From contig NZ_CYRX01000009.1 in assembly GCF_001458315.1 (NCBI RefSeq), positions 1 to 64,000 on the forward strand: 64,000 nucleotides of DNA, given 5' to 3'. Position 1 is the stretch's first letter. The number at the start of each line of letters is the position of its first letter. Below, one piece after another: positions 18,143 to 27,990 of the stretch. The translations under genes were made by a program, and so were the position numbers. This stretch comes from Thalassobacter stenotrophicus. Its GTDB lineage: Bacteria; Pseudomonadota; Alphaproteobacteria; Rhodobacterales; Rhodobacteraceae. The notes beneath the pieces were generated by a model, which was not told the origin of the DNA, did not search any database, and saw only the letters and a list, made by a program, of their open reading frames with translations.

Positions 18143-20887
18143 TCATTGCCCCAACCGATCCAACAGCGCGGGCACATGGACTTGGTCCGATTTGTAGTTG
18201 CCCGAGAGCACGTGCATCACAAGATTGATCCCAAACCGATAGGCGATCTCGCGTTGGCGTTCGCCCGCAAAGCCGCGCCCGACGGGAAACAGATGCTGAC
18301 CGTTTGCGTTGGTGGCCCACGCCGCCGCCCAATCGTTGCCTCCAATCAAAACAGGTGTCACCCCGTCGTTCAGGGTGCGAAACGGGATGCCCTCGACCTC
18401 TTCGGCGTCAGGTGCGGCCTCGACCCAAACGTCGCGCGATGCGTGTCGTCCGGGAAAGTCCTGTAGCAGGTAAAACGTACGCGTCAGAACGTGATCCGCG
18501 GGCAGTGGTTCCAGCGGCGGAATGTCCAGCGGTTGTGCGATGGCCTGTAGGCGGCGGGCATTCGGGCTGGTCCCGCCAAAGCGACTGACGTCGGCGTCAC
18601 GCGTATCGAATACGATCATCCCACCACCGCGCAAATAGCGGTTGAGCGCGCTGTAGGCGGCATCACTTGGGATCTGCTGGCGCTCTGTAATTGGCCAGTA
18701 AAGCATAGGAAAAAGGCTCAGCTCATCGCGCTCAATATCAACGCCAAGGGGCGATTCTGGCTCAACCGATGTGCGCCGTGTCAGGGCTGCGGACAGCCCT
18801 GCAAGACCCGCTTCAGACACATCATCCATCCGCGCATCGCCGGTGATGACATAGCCAAGGCGAATGTCGGTGCTTGCTAATAGCGCAAGGGCCTCATCCG
18901 TCGCCGAATTGTTTTGAGCGTGGGCAGGCGGGATCGGCATCAGCATAATTGCCAATCCGGCTATCAATGGCATCGCACCGCGCAGTCGCCCGCCCAGCCA
19001 CAAGGACGCCACAGCGTCGATCGCCAGAAGGAACAATGCAAGGGTCAGGAACAAGGGCATGAGCAGCAATTCCGGTTGGGTGGCGACGCCCTCTACGGGT
19101 AAGTTCAACGGCCATTCCGCAAGCGTGAGCGTGTCATCAGCCCCCAAAACATTCAGCGCCACGCGCCGTTCAAGCCCGGCATAAAGCCCTGGGGGCAGTT
19201 CGGGACCCAGCAGGCCTTCGGCCAAGACCGTTCCGCTGACACCGGCAAAGCGCGCCGCATCTTGGGGCAGACCAAAACCGTCCAACACCACCGATGGCAC
19301 CCATGTCACATCGGCCAAATCCTCTGCCTCGGGGGTTGCGGGGCGGGTTGAGATTGCGAGGCGTTCGAGCATCTGCACAAACAGTCCCGACAAGGGCAGG
19401 TTTGACCATTCTGCGTTGGCTGTGACGTGGAACAGCACGACTTGGCCCTGTCCCATCACTTTGCGTGTCACCAAGGGTGTGCCGTCCGCGAGCGCCGCGA
19501 TAGAGCGTTCGGCCAAGGTCGGGTCCGGCTGCGCCATAACTTGGCTGGCGACGGTGACATCGGGCGGCACGGGTAGGCCAAAAAAGGGTGACGTATCGGC
19601 AAAGGGGCGTAGGGTCTTTGGTTCACCCCAGCTGAGCGCGCCGCCGATTGTGCGGCCACCGGTGCGCAGGCGCACTGGCATCAGGGGGTCCTCTTCAGCG
19701 CGGCTCACGTCGGATCCGGCCAGTCGAGGCCCGGCAAAGCGTACGAGCAGTCCGCCGTTTTCGACCCATTCCGTCACGGCCCCTGTCTCGGATGCGGTGA
19801 ACTGTGCGACATCTGCCAAGACCAGCACATCAGGATTGGCCAGCAACATGTCGTCAAGCGCGCCTTCGATTAGGTCGGCGGTCGGGGCCAATGCGCGGTT
19901 CAGATAATAAAGCGGTGAGAGCAGGTCTTGGGTTTCGGCGTCTGCCTCGGCGGTCAAAAGTGCGACCTCGCGTCTTTGCAGCGCATCGTCCGTCAGGCTG
20001 ACCGCCCCGGCGGAGCGTTGGCCACCGATTTCAAACCTCTGCACGCGGTTGCGCAACTCCGGCGGGAGGGAGAGGTCTAGCGTTGCAGTGTCTTCGCCAT
20101 CTGCAAAGCTAAGCATGCCAGTGGCCAGCGTTGTGACAATGCCGTCCGGACCCGGCCCAATTGCGTTAAGCGGATAGTCGGCGGCCACCCGGGCGCGGGC
20201 CGCACGCATCGCCGTCAGAGTGATGATCCCATCGGCATAGCTGGGCGGGATTAGCCCTAGTACCGGCTGTGGACTTTGGATCACGCGCGACGGGGCCATG
20301 GCTGCAATCGCCGCGTCCCTGTCGCGGGCAAGACCATCGCTGAACCAAACGACTTCGCCTATGCCCTCAAGCCCGGACGCCCAGTCGGCAACCGCCGCGT
20401 AATCTGGGGCGTAGGGCGCGGGGCGTAGACCGGCCAGTTCGGGCAGCCAGTCGCGCGGCGCGCGGAATTCGGGCGGTGTGAGAGGGCCTGTCAGAGGCTG
20501 GATCGCAACGGTGCGTTCGGCCCGCGCGGCCTCCGTCAGGATTTCGCCCAAGCGTTCTATGCGGGCTGGCCAGTCGCGGGCCGAGGCCCAGCTTGCGTCC
20601 ATCACGATCAACATTGGGCCTGAGCCCTCAGCCGGTGTGCGTGGGTTCAAAACGGGCCCCGCAAAGCCCACGATGACGGCGGCCACTGCAAGCGTGCGCA
20701 GTACCAATAGCCACCAGGGGGTTTTGTCCGTTTCGGCGTCGTCGTCACGCAGGCCCAGCAATAGGGCCACGCCCGGAAAGCGGCGTTTTGTGGGCGCTGG
20801 AGGGACTGCGCGCAGCAGCCACCACAGGATCGGCAGTGCCAGAAGAGCCAGCAATAAAAGGGGGGCTGCGAAGGACAAACCGCTCAT
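18143..20887 (-). CDS. BatA/DUF4159 domain membrane protein
   Basis: The start at 20887 overlaps the DUF58 stop as ATGA and gives 914 residues. The N-terminus is a BatA (aerotolerance-regulator) module with two transmembrane helices, about residues 5-28 and 58-82. A vWA-like strand then reads MLIVMDASWASARDW, where the expected DxSxS is degenerate. Two more helices lie near residues 640-690. The rest is a DUF4159 domain (GYVITGDARMDDVSEAGL, then DELSLFPMLYWPI and FDTRDADVSRFGG). It is likely an inner-membrane protein whose large soluble parts act with the MoxR ATPase. Function is unknown beyond a suspected envelope role. Confidence 0.87.
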   Translation of the reverse strand: MSGLSFAAPLLLLALLALPILWWLLRAVPPAPTKRRFPGVALLLGLRDDDAETDKTPWWLLVLRTLAVAAVIVGFAGPVLNPRTPAEGSGPMLIVMDASWASARDWPARIERLGEILTEAARAERTVAIQPLTGPLTPPEFRAPRDWLPELAGLRPAPYAPDYAAVADWASGLEGIGEVVWFSDGLARDRDAAIAAMAPSRVIQSPQPVLGLIPPSYADGIITLTAMRAARARVAADYPLNAIGPGPDGIVTTLATGMLSFADGEDTATLDLSLPPELRNRVQRFEIGGQRSAGAVSLTDDALQRREVALLTAEADAETQDLLSPLYYLNRALAPTADLIEGALDDMLLANPDVLVLADVAQFTASETGAVTEWVENGGLLVRFAGPRLAGSDVSRAEEDPLMPVRLRTGGRTIGGALSWGEPKTLRPFADTSPFFGLPVPPDVTVASQVMAQPDPTLAERSIAALADGTPLVTRKVMGQGQVVLFHVTANAEWSNLPLSGLFVQMLERLAISTRPATPEAEDLADVTWVPSVVLDGFGLPQDAARFAGVSGTVLAEGLLGPELPPGLYAGLERRVALNVLGADDTLTLAEWPLNLPVEGVATQPELLLMPLFLTLALFLLAIDAVASLWLGGRLRGAMPLIAGLAIMLMPIPPAHAQNNSATDEALALLASTDIRLGYVITGDARMDDVSEAGLAGLSAALTRRTSVEPESPLGVDIERDELSLFPMLYWPITERQQIPSDAAYSALNRYLRGGGMIVFDTRDADVSRFGGTSPNARRLQAIAQPLDIPPLEPLPADHVLTRTFYLLQDFPGRHASRDVWVEAAPDAEEVEGIPFRTLNDGVTPVLIGGNDWAAAWATNANGQHLFPVGRGFAGERQREIAYRFGINLVMHVLSGNYKSDQVHVPALLDRLGQ

Positions 20888-21774
20888 CTCGCACGCTCCA
20901 ACGCGGCATAGAGCCATAGAAGTGCAGGCTCAGCGGAGCCATCCGTGTGATGACAGTAATAACGCCAGCCAGTCCGCGCGCACAGGGTTTGAAGGGCGGC
21001 TTTGCGGGCGGCTAGTCGATCAAGGTATGCGTCGCGCAGGGTCTTTGCGCGCATGGTTTCAAATTCGACCGCGCCGGTCATGGATTGAAATACGGTTCGC
21101 CCATCGAAGGGAAAGCTTTCTTCGGTGGGGTCGAGAACATGGACAATCGTCCCTTTCACGCCGCGGTCCGCCGCGGTGGTAAGGGCCGTCTCGGTCGCCG
21201 TGATGTCGCCCATAAAGTCAGAGAAAAACACGCCGCGCGATCCGTTAGGCAGGACCTGGGGGCGCGGGGCACCATAATCGGCGGTCTCGCTTGGGTCCAT
21301 CAGGGCGCGCGCCATGTTGAGCAGCTGCGCTTTGCCCGAGCGGGGCGGTTCCGGCAGGTTCATCAAGCCGATCCGCTCGCCCGCGCGTTGGGCCAGAATC
21401 GCAATCGCCATGCCAAGGGTCTGTGCGCGTCGCAGTTTTGAGGGGCGGTCTTTGTGTCCCGAGTATGTCATGGACCCGGCGGCATCTACCCAGAGCATGA
21501 CCGATTGTGCGGCCTGCCATTCGGTTTCGCGCACGTAGTGCCCGTCGCTGCGGCCAGATTGGCGCCAATCGATTTGGCGGCGGGAATCGCCCGGTTGCGC
21601 GGGGCGATACTGCCAAAAATTGTCGCCCTGACCGGCTCGTTTACGCCCATGCTCCCCCAATAGGACCGTGGCGGCAAGGTGCTGTGCGTCCGCTAACAGG
21701 GCGGGCAGATAGGCCGAAACCTCCTCGGAACGAGCACGTAGCGTATCGGGGGTATGGAGCGTTGTGTCGCTCAC
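20884..21774 (-). CDS. DUF58 domain-containing protein
   Basis: The 296-residue protein starts at a GTG overlapping the MoxR stop by 4 bases (GTGA). It has the DUF58 signature (FWQYRPAQPGDSRRQIDWRQSGRSD, in two parts near residues 53-77) followed by a vWA-like strand VMLWVDAAGSM, in which the middle Ser of DxSxS is Ala. Members form a module with MoxR ATPases and may present vWA domains to them. It is translationally coupled on both sides in this operon. The role is inferred from context. Confidence 0.9.
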   Translation of the reverse strand: MSDTTLHTPDTLRARSEEVSAYLPALLADAQHLAATVLLGEHGRKRAGQGDNFWQYRPAQPGDSRRQIDWRQSGRSDGHYVRETEWQAAQSVMLWVDAAGSMTYSGHKDRPSKLRRAQTLGMAIAILAQRAGERIGLMNLPEPPRSGKAQLLNMARALMDPSETADYGAPRPQVLPNGSRGVFFSDFMGDITATETALTTAADRGVKGTIVHVLDPTEESFPFDGRTVFQSMTGAVEFETMRAKTLRDAYLDRLAARKAALQTLCARTGWRYYCHHTDGSAEPALLWLYAALERAR

Positions 21775-22775
21775 GCGGCGGCGTCCACATGGGTGACGGT
21801 TGCGGTGACCTCGCGGATAACATCCGCCAAAACACGCCCCTCGGCGCGGGCCGCAAAGCTAAGCGCCATGCGGTGCGACAACACGGGCATCGCAAGGGCG
21901 GCCACATCCTCGGGCGAGGGGGCAAGACGACCATCCATCAGTGCCCAGGCCCGTGATGTCAGCATCAGGGCTTGTGCTGCGCGTGGGCCGGGGCCCCATG
22001 CGACAGTGTCGCGCACAATGGCTGGTGCTTCGGGCGCATCGGGGCGGCAGGCACGGACCAGATCAAGGATCATGTCGACGGTTGCGTCGCCAACGGGCAT
22101 GCGCCGAATAATACCTTGAGCGTCAATCAACGCCTCGGGTGTGAACACTTGTGTGGGTTTGGCCTGCTGCGTGCCAGTTGTGGCCAGCAGGATGTCACGT
22201 TCGGTGTCGCGATCCGGATAGGGCACGTCGATCTGCACAAGAAAACGGTCCAATTGCGCCTCGGGCAGGGGGTAGGTGCCTTCTTGCTCAATCGGGTTTT
22301 GGGTGGCCAACACGTGAAAAGGCGCGGGCAGTTTACGGGTTTGGCCCGCAACGGTGACCTCACGCTCCTGCATGGCTTGTAGCAGTGCCGATTGTGTCCG
22401 AGGCGAGGCGCGGTTGATTTCATCGGCCATGAGAAGCTGGGCAAAAATCGGCCCTTCGATATAGCGAAACGCACGGCTGCCGTCGGGCGCAGTTTCCAGC
22501 ACCTCAGAGCCAAGGATATCGCCCGGCATCAGATCAGGTGTGAACTGGATGCGGTTGCCGTTTAGGCCCATCACCGTAGACAGCGTTTCGACCAAAAGCG
22601 TTTTGCCCAGACCCGGCAGCCCCATTAACAGCGCGTGCCCCCCCGACAGCATCGCCGAAAGCGACAGCCCGACAACAGTGTCCTGACCAATAATCGTGCC
22701 GGCGATCTCGGATCGGGCCTCTCGCAGTTTGTCGCCGAGTGCGTCAATTTCCTTGATCATGGCGTCATCAGACAT
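21771..22775 (-). CDS. MoxR family AAA+ ATPase
   Basis: The 334-residue ATPase has Walker A GLPGLGKT at residues 52-59, Walker B LLMADEINRAS, and the MoxR sensor/arginine region (RTQSALLQAMQEREVTV, VLATQNPIEQEGTYPLPEAQLDRF split over two motifs). MoxR proteins act as chaperone-like remodelling ATPases working with vWA-domain partners. It is the first gene of a five-gene operon in which every junction overlaps or has one base between. It is divergent from the DUF1285 gene, with 72 bases shared for promoters. Confidence 0.95.
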   Translation of the reverse strand: MSDDAMIKEIDALGDKLREARSEIAGTIIGQDTVVGLSLSAMLSGGHALLMGLPGLGKTLLVETLSTVMGLNGNRIQFTPDLMPGDILGSEVLETAPDGSRAFRYIEGPIFAQLLMADEINRASPRTQSALLQAMQEREVTVAGQTRKLPAPFHVLATQNPIEQEGTYPLPEAQLDRFLVQIDVPYPDRDTERDILLATTGTQQAKPTQVFTPEALIDAQGIIRRMPVGDATVDMILDLVRACRPDAPEAPAIVRDTVAWGPGPRAAQALMLTSRAWALMDGRLAPSPEDVAALAMPVLSHRMALSFAARAEGRVLADVIREVTATVTHVDAAA

Positions 22776-22847
22776 AGGCTCTCTCCATGCGGGCGTTTAC
22801 AGGCGTCAGTATGCAGATATGACGAATGGGCTGAATGGCAAAGAGAC

Positions 22848-23414
22848 ATGAGCGGACAAAACATCGTGAAACCGAACCCCGAGGGCATAGCTGCCAGTAT
22901 AAACGCCACAAAAAAGGGCCGCGGATTGCCGCCTGTGCACCTGTGGAGTCCGCCCTTTTGTGGGGATATCGACATGCGCATCGCGCGCGATGGCACGTGG
23001 TTCTACGAAGGATCAAAAATAACGCGCCCCGGTTTGGTGGGGCTGTTTTCGTCGATCCTTAAACTTGAGGACGGCAAGTTTTTCCTGGTGACCCCGGTGG
23101 AAAAGGTAGGGATCACGGTAGAGGACGCGCCTTTCGTGGCCGTCGATTTTGAGCAGAACGGCGCGGATATCGTGTTCGAAACCCACGTAGGCGATAGCGT
23201 CACTGTCGGGCCGGAGAATGCCGTCCGTATAGATGTCGCCGAGGACGGAGAGCCGTCACCCTACTTGCATGTCCGGGCAGGCCTAGAGGCGTTGATCGAC
23301 CGCAAATCGTTTTATCGGTTGGTTGAGGTCGGCGCGCATCATGAGGGCATGTTTGGCATCTGGTCTGGTGGCGCGTTCTTCCCGTTTGTAGAAAGTGCGG
23401 CTTTGCAGGACTGA
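22848..23414 (+). CDS. DUF1285 domain-containing protein
   Basis: The ATG at 22848 gives 188 residues starting MSGQNIVKPNPEGIAASI. The body matches DUF1285 (PPVHLWSPPFCGDIDMRIARDGTWFYEGSKITRPGLV, read as several short blocks; VRAGLEALIDRKSFYRLVE near the C-terminus). These are soluble proteins of two beta-rich domains with no assigned activity. The ORF extends upstream in frame to 22635, but that part is antisense to moxR and not conserved in type. It is divergent from the MoxR operon, so a link in regulation is possible but unproven. Confidence 0.87.
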   Translation: MSGQNIVKPNPEGIAASINATKKGRGLPPVHLWSPPFCGDIDMRIARDGTWFYEGSKITRPGLVGLFSSILKLEDGKFFLVTPVEKVGITVEDAPFVAVDFEQNGADIVFETHVGDSVTVGPENAVRIDVAEDGEPSPYLHVRAGLEALIDRKSFYRLVEVGAHHEGMFGIWSGGAFFPFVESAALQD

Positions 23415-23485
23415 CCTGTGCACGCATGCATCTGGCGCGCCTGTGCGGGGTACGCTAGGCCTCGGGCAACTGGAAAGGACGTTTC

Positions 23486-23716
23486 ATGATCCCTGCACGC
23501 TTTGCCCCTGTGGTTTTTGGCTTCATTTTATCGGGGCTGATGTCGCTAATAGTGTCGGGCATTGCGACGCTGCGTGCCGTTGGCATGCCGCCGGATATTC
23601 TGGCCAAATGGATGGGTAGCTGGGCATTTAGCTGGGCGGTGGCTTTTCCCACCGTGTTGGTCGTGGCCCCGTTGGCGCGCCGCTTGGTGGCGCGTTTGGT
23701 CCGAAACGAAAGCTAA
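23486..23716 (+). CDS. DUF2798 small membrane protein
   Basis: This 76-residue protein has two hydrophobic helices (about residues 8-30 and 45-63) and the pattern FVVFGFILSGLMSLIVSGIATLR-like, seen here as VVFGFILSGLMSLIVSG, followed by WMGSWAFSWAVAFPTVLVVAPLARRLV, typical of DUF2798. It has a strong GGAAAGGA ribosome site. The function of this family is unknown. It is convergent with rluE and overlaps its stop by 4 bases. Confidence 0.85.
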   Translation: MIPARFAPVVFGFILSGLMSLIVSGIATLRAVGMPPDILAKWMGSWAFSWAVAFPTVLVVAPLARRLVARLVRNES

Positions 23717-24240
23717 AGCTCAATCCACTTACCCGGTGCGATGCCCTCCAACGACCAGTCCCCGATACGCCACCGCACCAGCCGCAAACAGGGCAAACCC
23801 ACGGCGGCACACATGCGCCGAACCTGACGATTGCGCCCTTCGGTGATGGTCAATTCAAGCCACGCGTCGGGCACGGTTTTGCGCACACGCACGGGTGGAT
23901 CGCGGGGCCATAGGTCGGGCGCGGGGATTTCGCGCACCTTGGCGGGCCGGGTCTTCCCATCCTTTAGGGTGACTCCCCGGGCCAGTTGATCCAACGCGTC
24001 ACCGGAGGGCGTACCCTCGACCATCACAAGGTAGGTTTTTGGCACCTTGCGCTTGGGCGAGGTGATCTGCGCCTGCAACTGCCCGTTGTCCGTCAGCAGC
24101 AAAAGCCCCTCGCTGTCGCGGTCCAAGCGGCCAGCGGCATACACGCCGGGCAGGTCGATGTGATGCTTTAGCCCCGGCCATTTCCCCTCATCGGTGAATT
24201 GGCTCAGGACATTCATCGGTTTGTTGAACGCGATCAGCAT
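23713..24240 (-). CDS. rluE: 23S rRNA pseudouridine synthase, RluE type
   Basis: The 175-residue enzyme of the RsuA/RluB-E-F family has the catalytic motif GRLDRDSEGLLLLT, with Asp40 as nucleophile. It also has the family ending LTITEGRNRQVRRM followed by LRLVRWRIGDWSL. It lacks an N-terminal S4 domain, which fits RluE (U2457) rather than RluB or RsuA. It lies 6 bases after the polA stop on the same strand, so it is probably transcribed with polA. Confidence 0.88.
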   Translation of the reverse strand: MLIAFNKPMNVLSQFTDEGKWPGLKHHIDLPGVYAAGRLDRDSEGLLLLTDNGQLQAQITSPKRKVPKTYLVMVEGTPSGDALDQLARGVTLKDGKTRPAKVREIPAPDLWPRDPPVRVRKTVPDAWLELTITEGRNRQVRRMCAAVGLPCLRLVRWRIGDWSLEGIAPGKWIEL

Positions 24241-24246
24241 GGGGCG

Positions 24247-27051
24247 CTAGTGGGCCTGTGCCCAGTTCGCGCCCTGACCAGCCTCAACACTCAGCTTCAC
24301 ATCCAGATGCACCACGGGGTCGGCCGCGCCTTCCATGATGTCACGAGCCACGGCGGTAAGTGTGTCCACGGCGTCTTCATCGACCTCAAACAGCAGCTCA
24401 TCGTGCACCTGCAACAGCATCTTGGCGGGCAGATCCGCAATGGCGGCGGGCATCCGGATCATGGCGCGACGGATAATGTCAGCCGCCGTCCCTTGGATCG
24501 GGGCGTTGATCGCGGCGCGCTTGGCAAACCCGGCGGTGGGGCCTTTGGCGTTGATCTCAGGCGTGTGGATTTTGCGACCAAACAGCGTTTCGACCCGTTC
24601 ATGTTCTTTGGCGAATTTGACGGTGTCATCCATATAGGTGCGGATGCCGGGAAAGCGTTCAAAATAGGTATCGATGAAGGCCTGCGCCTCGGCGCGCGGA
24701 ATGCGCAGATTGCGTGCCAGACCAAAACCGGAGATGCCGTAAATTACGCCAAAGTTAATCGCTTTGGCTTGGCGACGCACGTCTGAGGTCATCTCATCGA
24801 GGGGTACGCCAAACATCTGCGAAGCGGTGATTGCGTGGATATCTTGACCGTCTTTGAACGCTTGTTTGAGAGCATCAATTCCGGCGACATGGGCCAAAAT
24901 CCGCAACTCGATCTGAGAATAATCGAGTGCAACGAGTACTTTGCCCTCATCCGCAACGAACGCCTCACGAATGCGGCGTCCTTCCTCAGACCGGATGGGG
25001 ATGTTTTGTAGGTTCGGATCAGTCGAGGCCAAGCGCCCCGTGCTTGCGCCCGCAATGGAATAGGACGTGTGGACACGCCCAGTATCGGGGTTGATATGGT
25101 CCTGAAGCGCGTCAGTATAGGTCGATTTCAGCTTGGATAACTGTCGCCAATCAAGAACGCGGGCGGGCAGATCATGCTCGGTCGCGAGGTCCTCTAGGAC
25201 ATCGGCGCCAGTGGAATACTTGCCGGTCTTTGCGCTTTTCTTGCCGCCCTCAAGGCCCATCTTATCGAACAGGATTTCGCCGAGCTGTGCAGGCGATCCT
25301 ACGTTAAAGCTTTGTCCTGCCAGTTCGTGGATTTCGGCCTCAAGTCCCGCCATCTTCTGGGCGAATGCGTTGGACATCCGGCTGAGCGTGTCGCGGTCGA
25401 CCTTGATGCCGGTTCGCTCCATCTGGGCGAGAACGGGCACAAGAGGACGTTCGAGCTTTTCATAGACCCGCGTGACCTGCGCCGCTGAGAGGCGCGGTTT
25501 AAGGATTTGCCACAGGCGCAGCGTCACATCTGCGTCTTCGGCGGCATATGGCACGGCATCGTCGATGGGCACACGATCAAAGGTGATCATGGATTTTCCG
25601 CTCCCCAAGAGGGACTTAATCGGGATCGGCGTGTGGTTCAGGTACTGATCCGCCAGCTTGTCCATGCCGTGCGTGTGCAACCCAGCATGTTGCGCATAGG
25701 ACAACAACATTGTGTCGTCGATAGGTGCCAGCGTGATCCCGTACTTGGCAAAGATCTTCATGTCGTACTTGGCGTTTTGCAGAATTTTCAGGACGGAAGG
25801 GTCCTGCAGCAAAGGCCGCAACAGCACGAGGGCGTCTTCTAGCGGGATTTGCCCCTCCGCGAGGGCGTCATTCCCGAACAGATCATCGGCGGCCGCGCCC
25901 TTGTGGGTCAGCGGTACATAGGCTGCTTCGCCCGGTTCGATGCACAGGCTGACACCCACCAAATCGGCGGTCATCTCGTTCAACCCGGTTGTTTCTGTGT
26001 CCACCGCGACGTAGCCGCGCGCATGCGCCTGCGCGATCCATTTGGCCAGCGTTTCGGTGTCGCGGATGCAGGTGTATGTCCCGCTGCCCATTGCGGGGGC
26101 TTCTGGGGCTTCGGGCGCGTCTGGGGCTGTGATTTCGGGGGCGGCAGGGGGTTCTACGCCCATGCGGTCGGCGATGCGTTTGGTCAGGGTGCGGAATTCC
26201 ATCTGATTGAGGAATTCCAACAAATCCTCCGCCACGGCATCGCGGATTTCGAGCGACTCTAACGTGAATGGCAGGTCCATGTTTTCGTCGAGTGCGACTA
26301 ATCGTTTGGACAGTTCAATCTGGGCGCGATGCTCGATCAACGTCTGGCGGCGCTTGGGTTGTTTGATCTCTTCGGCGCGGTCCAACAGGTCCTCTAGGGT
26401 GCCGAATTCGTTGATCAAAAGAGCAGCTGTTTTGATCCCGATGCCGGGTGCGCCGGGCACGTTGTCGACGCTATCGCCCGCAAGGGCCTGCACATCCACA
26501 ACACGCTCTGGTCCCACGCCAAACTTCTCAACCACACCGTCACTATCGATGCGCTTGTTTTTCATGGGGTCCATCATCTCAACCCCGCCGCCGACAAGCT
26601 GCATGAGGTCCTTGTCAGAGGAAACAATCGTCACCCGGCCACCGGCGGCGCGCGCCTGACAGGCGAGCGTTGCGATGATGTCGTCTGCCTCAAAGCCTTC
26701 GATCTCTTCGCAGGCGATGTTAAAGGCGCGGGTGGCGTCGCGGGTCAGGGGGATTTGAGGGCGCAAATCCTCGGGCATCGCGTCGCGATTGGCTTTGTAT
26801 TGGTCATACAGGTCATTGCGGAACGTATGGCTACCCTTGTCAAAAATCACGGCGACATGGGTGGCGGCGTCTGGGCCGGAATTGCCCTCAACATAGCGTT
26901 GCAGCATGTTGCAAAACCCGCTGACCGCGCCGACCGGCAGGCCATCGGATTTGCGCGTCAAAGGAGGCAGCGCGTGAAAGGCGCGAAAGATGAAGGCCGA
27001 ACCGTCGATGAGGTGCAGGTGGCACCCTTTTCCGAATTGCGTGTCTGACAT
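24247..27051 (-). CDS. polA: DNA polymerase I
   Basis: This full three-domain Pol I has 934 residues. The N-terminal 5'-3' exonuclease has LIDGSAFIFRAFHALP and SSDKDLMQL. The 3'-5' exonuclease keeps all three motifs (VDTETTGL, NAKYDMKIF, YAAEDADVTL), so proofreading should be active. The polymerase has RRQAKAINFGVIYG (O helix) and the C-motif QVHDELLFEV. It fills gaps and removes Okazaki primers. AGGGGAA precedes the ATG. An Ala/Pro-rich linker (about residues 303-325) separates the first two domains. Confidence 0.98.
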   Translation of the reverse strand: MSDTQFGKGCHLHLIDGSAFIFRAFHALPPLTRKSDGLPVGAVSGFCNMLQRYVEGNSGPDAATHVAVIFDKGSHTFRNDLYDQYKANRDAMPEDLRPQIPLTRDATRAFNIACEEIEGFEADDIIATLACQARAAGGRVTIVSSDKDLMQLVGGGVEMMDPMKNKRIDSDGVVEKFGVGPERVVDVQALAGDSVDNVPGAPGIGIKTAALLINEFGTLEDLLDRAEEIKQPKRRQTLIEHRAQIELSKRLVALDENMDLPFTLESLEIRDAVAEDLLEFLNQMEFRTLTKRIADRMGVEPPAAPEITAPDAPEAPEAPAMGSGTYTCIRDTETLAKWIAQAHARGYVAVDTETTGLNEMTADLVGVSLCIEPGEAAYVPLTHKGAAADDLFGNDALAEGQIPLEDALVLLRPLLQDPSVLKILQNAKYDMKIFAKYGITLAPIDDTMLLSYAQHAGLHTHGMDKLADQYLNHTPIPIKSLLGSGKSMITFDRVPIDDAVPYAAEDADVTLRLWQILKPRLSAAQVTRVYEKLERPLVPVLAQMERTGIKVDRDTLSRMSNAFAQKMAGLEAEIHELAGQSFNVGSPAQLGEILFDKMGLEGGKKSAKTGKYSTGADVLEDLATEHDLPARVLDWRQLSKLKSTYTDALQDHINPDTGRVHTSYSIAGASTGRLASTDPNLQNIPIRSEEGRRIREAFVADEGKVLVALDYSQIELRILAHVAGIDALKQAFKDGQDIHAITASQMFGVPLDEMTSDVRRQAKAINFGVIYGISGFGLARNLRIPRAEAQAFIDTYFERFPGIRTYMDDTVKFAKEHERVETLFGRKIHTPEINAKGPTAGFAKRAAINAPIQGTAADIIRRAMIRMPAAIADLPAKMLLQVHDELLFEVDEDAVDTLTAVARDIMEGAADPVVHLDVKLSVEAGQGANWAQAH

Positions 27052-27171
27052 GATATTCCCCTGTTCGCCGTGCGCATGGTTCTAGCGCAGGGGGCGCTGG
27101 ATGGCGAGGCTCTGCGGACACTGATTGGGGGAAACTAAGCGGCCCTCGACTCAGGGGCGCAAAGGTCCGCC

Positions 27172-27984
27172 TTAGTCGGCGAACCCGTATTCTTCGGCCG
27201 GAAAGCTGCGTGTCCGGACTTCTTGGGCATAGGCTTCTACGGCGGCTTCGGCTTGGCTGCCCAGATCGGCATAGCGTTTGACGAACTTCGGCTTGAATGC
27301 GGTGAACAGCCCGAGCATGTCATCGACCACAAGGACCTGACCGTCACAATGCGCCGATGCCCCGATGCCGATGGTCGGAATGGGTAGGGCTTCGGTGATT
27401 TTGGTGGCCAGTCCTGTTGGTACTTTTTCCAAGACAACGGCGAACGCACCTGCGTCGCTGACGGCTTGAGCATCGGCCATCAACATGGGCGCGGCGTCGC
27501 CGCGGCCCTGTACCTTGTACCCGCCAAGCGTGTGGATCGCCTGCGGCGTCAGGCCAACATGGGCCATCACGGGGATGCCGCGTTCGACTAAGAATGCAAT
27601 GGTTTCAGCCATATGCACACCGCCCTCAAGCTTGACCGCGCCCGCGCCGGTTTCCGCCATTAGGCGGGCGGCTGCGGCAAACGCCACCTGTGGGCTGGCC
27701 TCGTAACTGCCAAAGGGCATGTCCACGACCATGAGCGCGCGGTCCAACCCGCGGCGCACTGCTTGCCCATGCAGGATCATCATGTCTAGCGTGACTTGCA
27801 GGGTCGAGGGCAGGCCGTGCAGAACCATTCCAACACTGTCGCCAACCAGCACAAAGTCGCAATGCGCATCCATCAGCTGGGCCATGGGGGTGGTGTAGGC
27901 CGTCAGGCTGACAATGGGTGTGCCGCCCTTCATGTCTTTTATATCGCTTGGTGTTACGGCCCGCGATTGGCCTGTCGTGCTCAT
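27172..27984 (-). CDS. panB: 3-methyl-2-oxobutanoate hydroxymethyltransferase
   Basis: The 270-residue TIM-barrel enzyme matches PanB throughout: [29 protein letters not shown] as consecutive blocks, HIQ-like VGLTPQ, and [22 protein letters not shown]. It transfers a one-carbon unit from 5,10-methylene-THF to alpha-ketoisovalerate in pantothenate synthesis. There is no good ribosome site, but the upstream zinc-finger gene ends 6 bases before, so translation is probably coupled. panC, often adjacent, is not in this window. Confidence 0.97.
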   Translation of the reverse strand: MSTTGQSRAVTPSDIKDMKGGTPIVSLTAYTTPMAQLMDAHCDFVLVGDSVGMVLHGLPSTLQVTLDMMILHGQAVRRGLDRALMVVDMPFGSYEASPQVAFAAAARLMAETGAGAVKLEGGVHMAETIAFLVERGIPVMAHVGLTPQAIHTLGGYKVQGRGDAAPMLMADAQAVSDAGAFAVVLEKVPTGLATKITEALPIPTIGIGASAHCDGQVLVVDDMLGLFTAFKPKFVKRYADLGSQAEAAVEAYAQEVRTRSFPAEEYGFAD

Positions 27985-27990
27985 GTTAAA

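Noticed and set aside
17333-18466. 377-codon open frame antisense to the MoxR-operon membrane proteins
   Set aside because: Low-complexity Ser/Arg/Ala composition and no recognisable motif; a shadow of high-GC coding sequence.
27076-27138. 20-residue plus-strand ORF upstream of polA
   Set aside because: No ribosome site and no recognisable family; too short to support.
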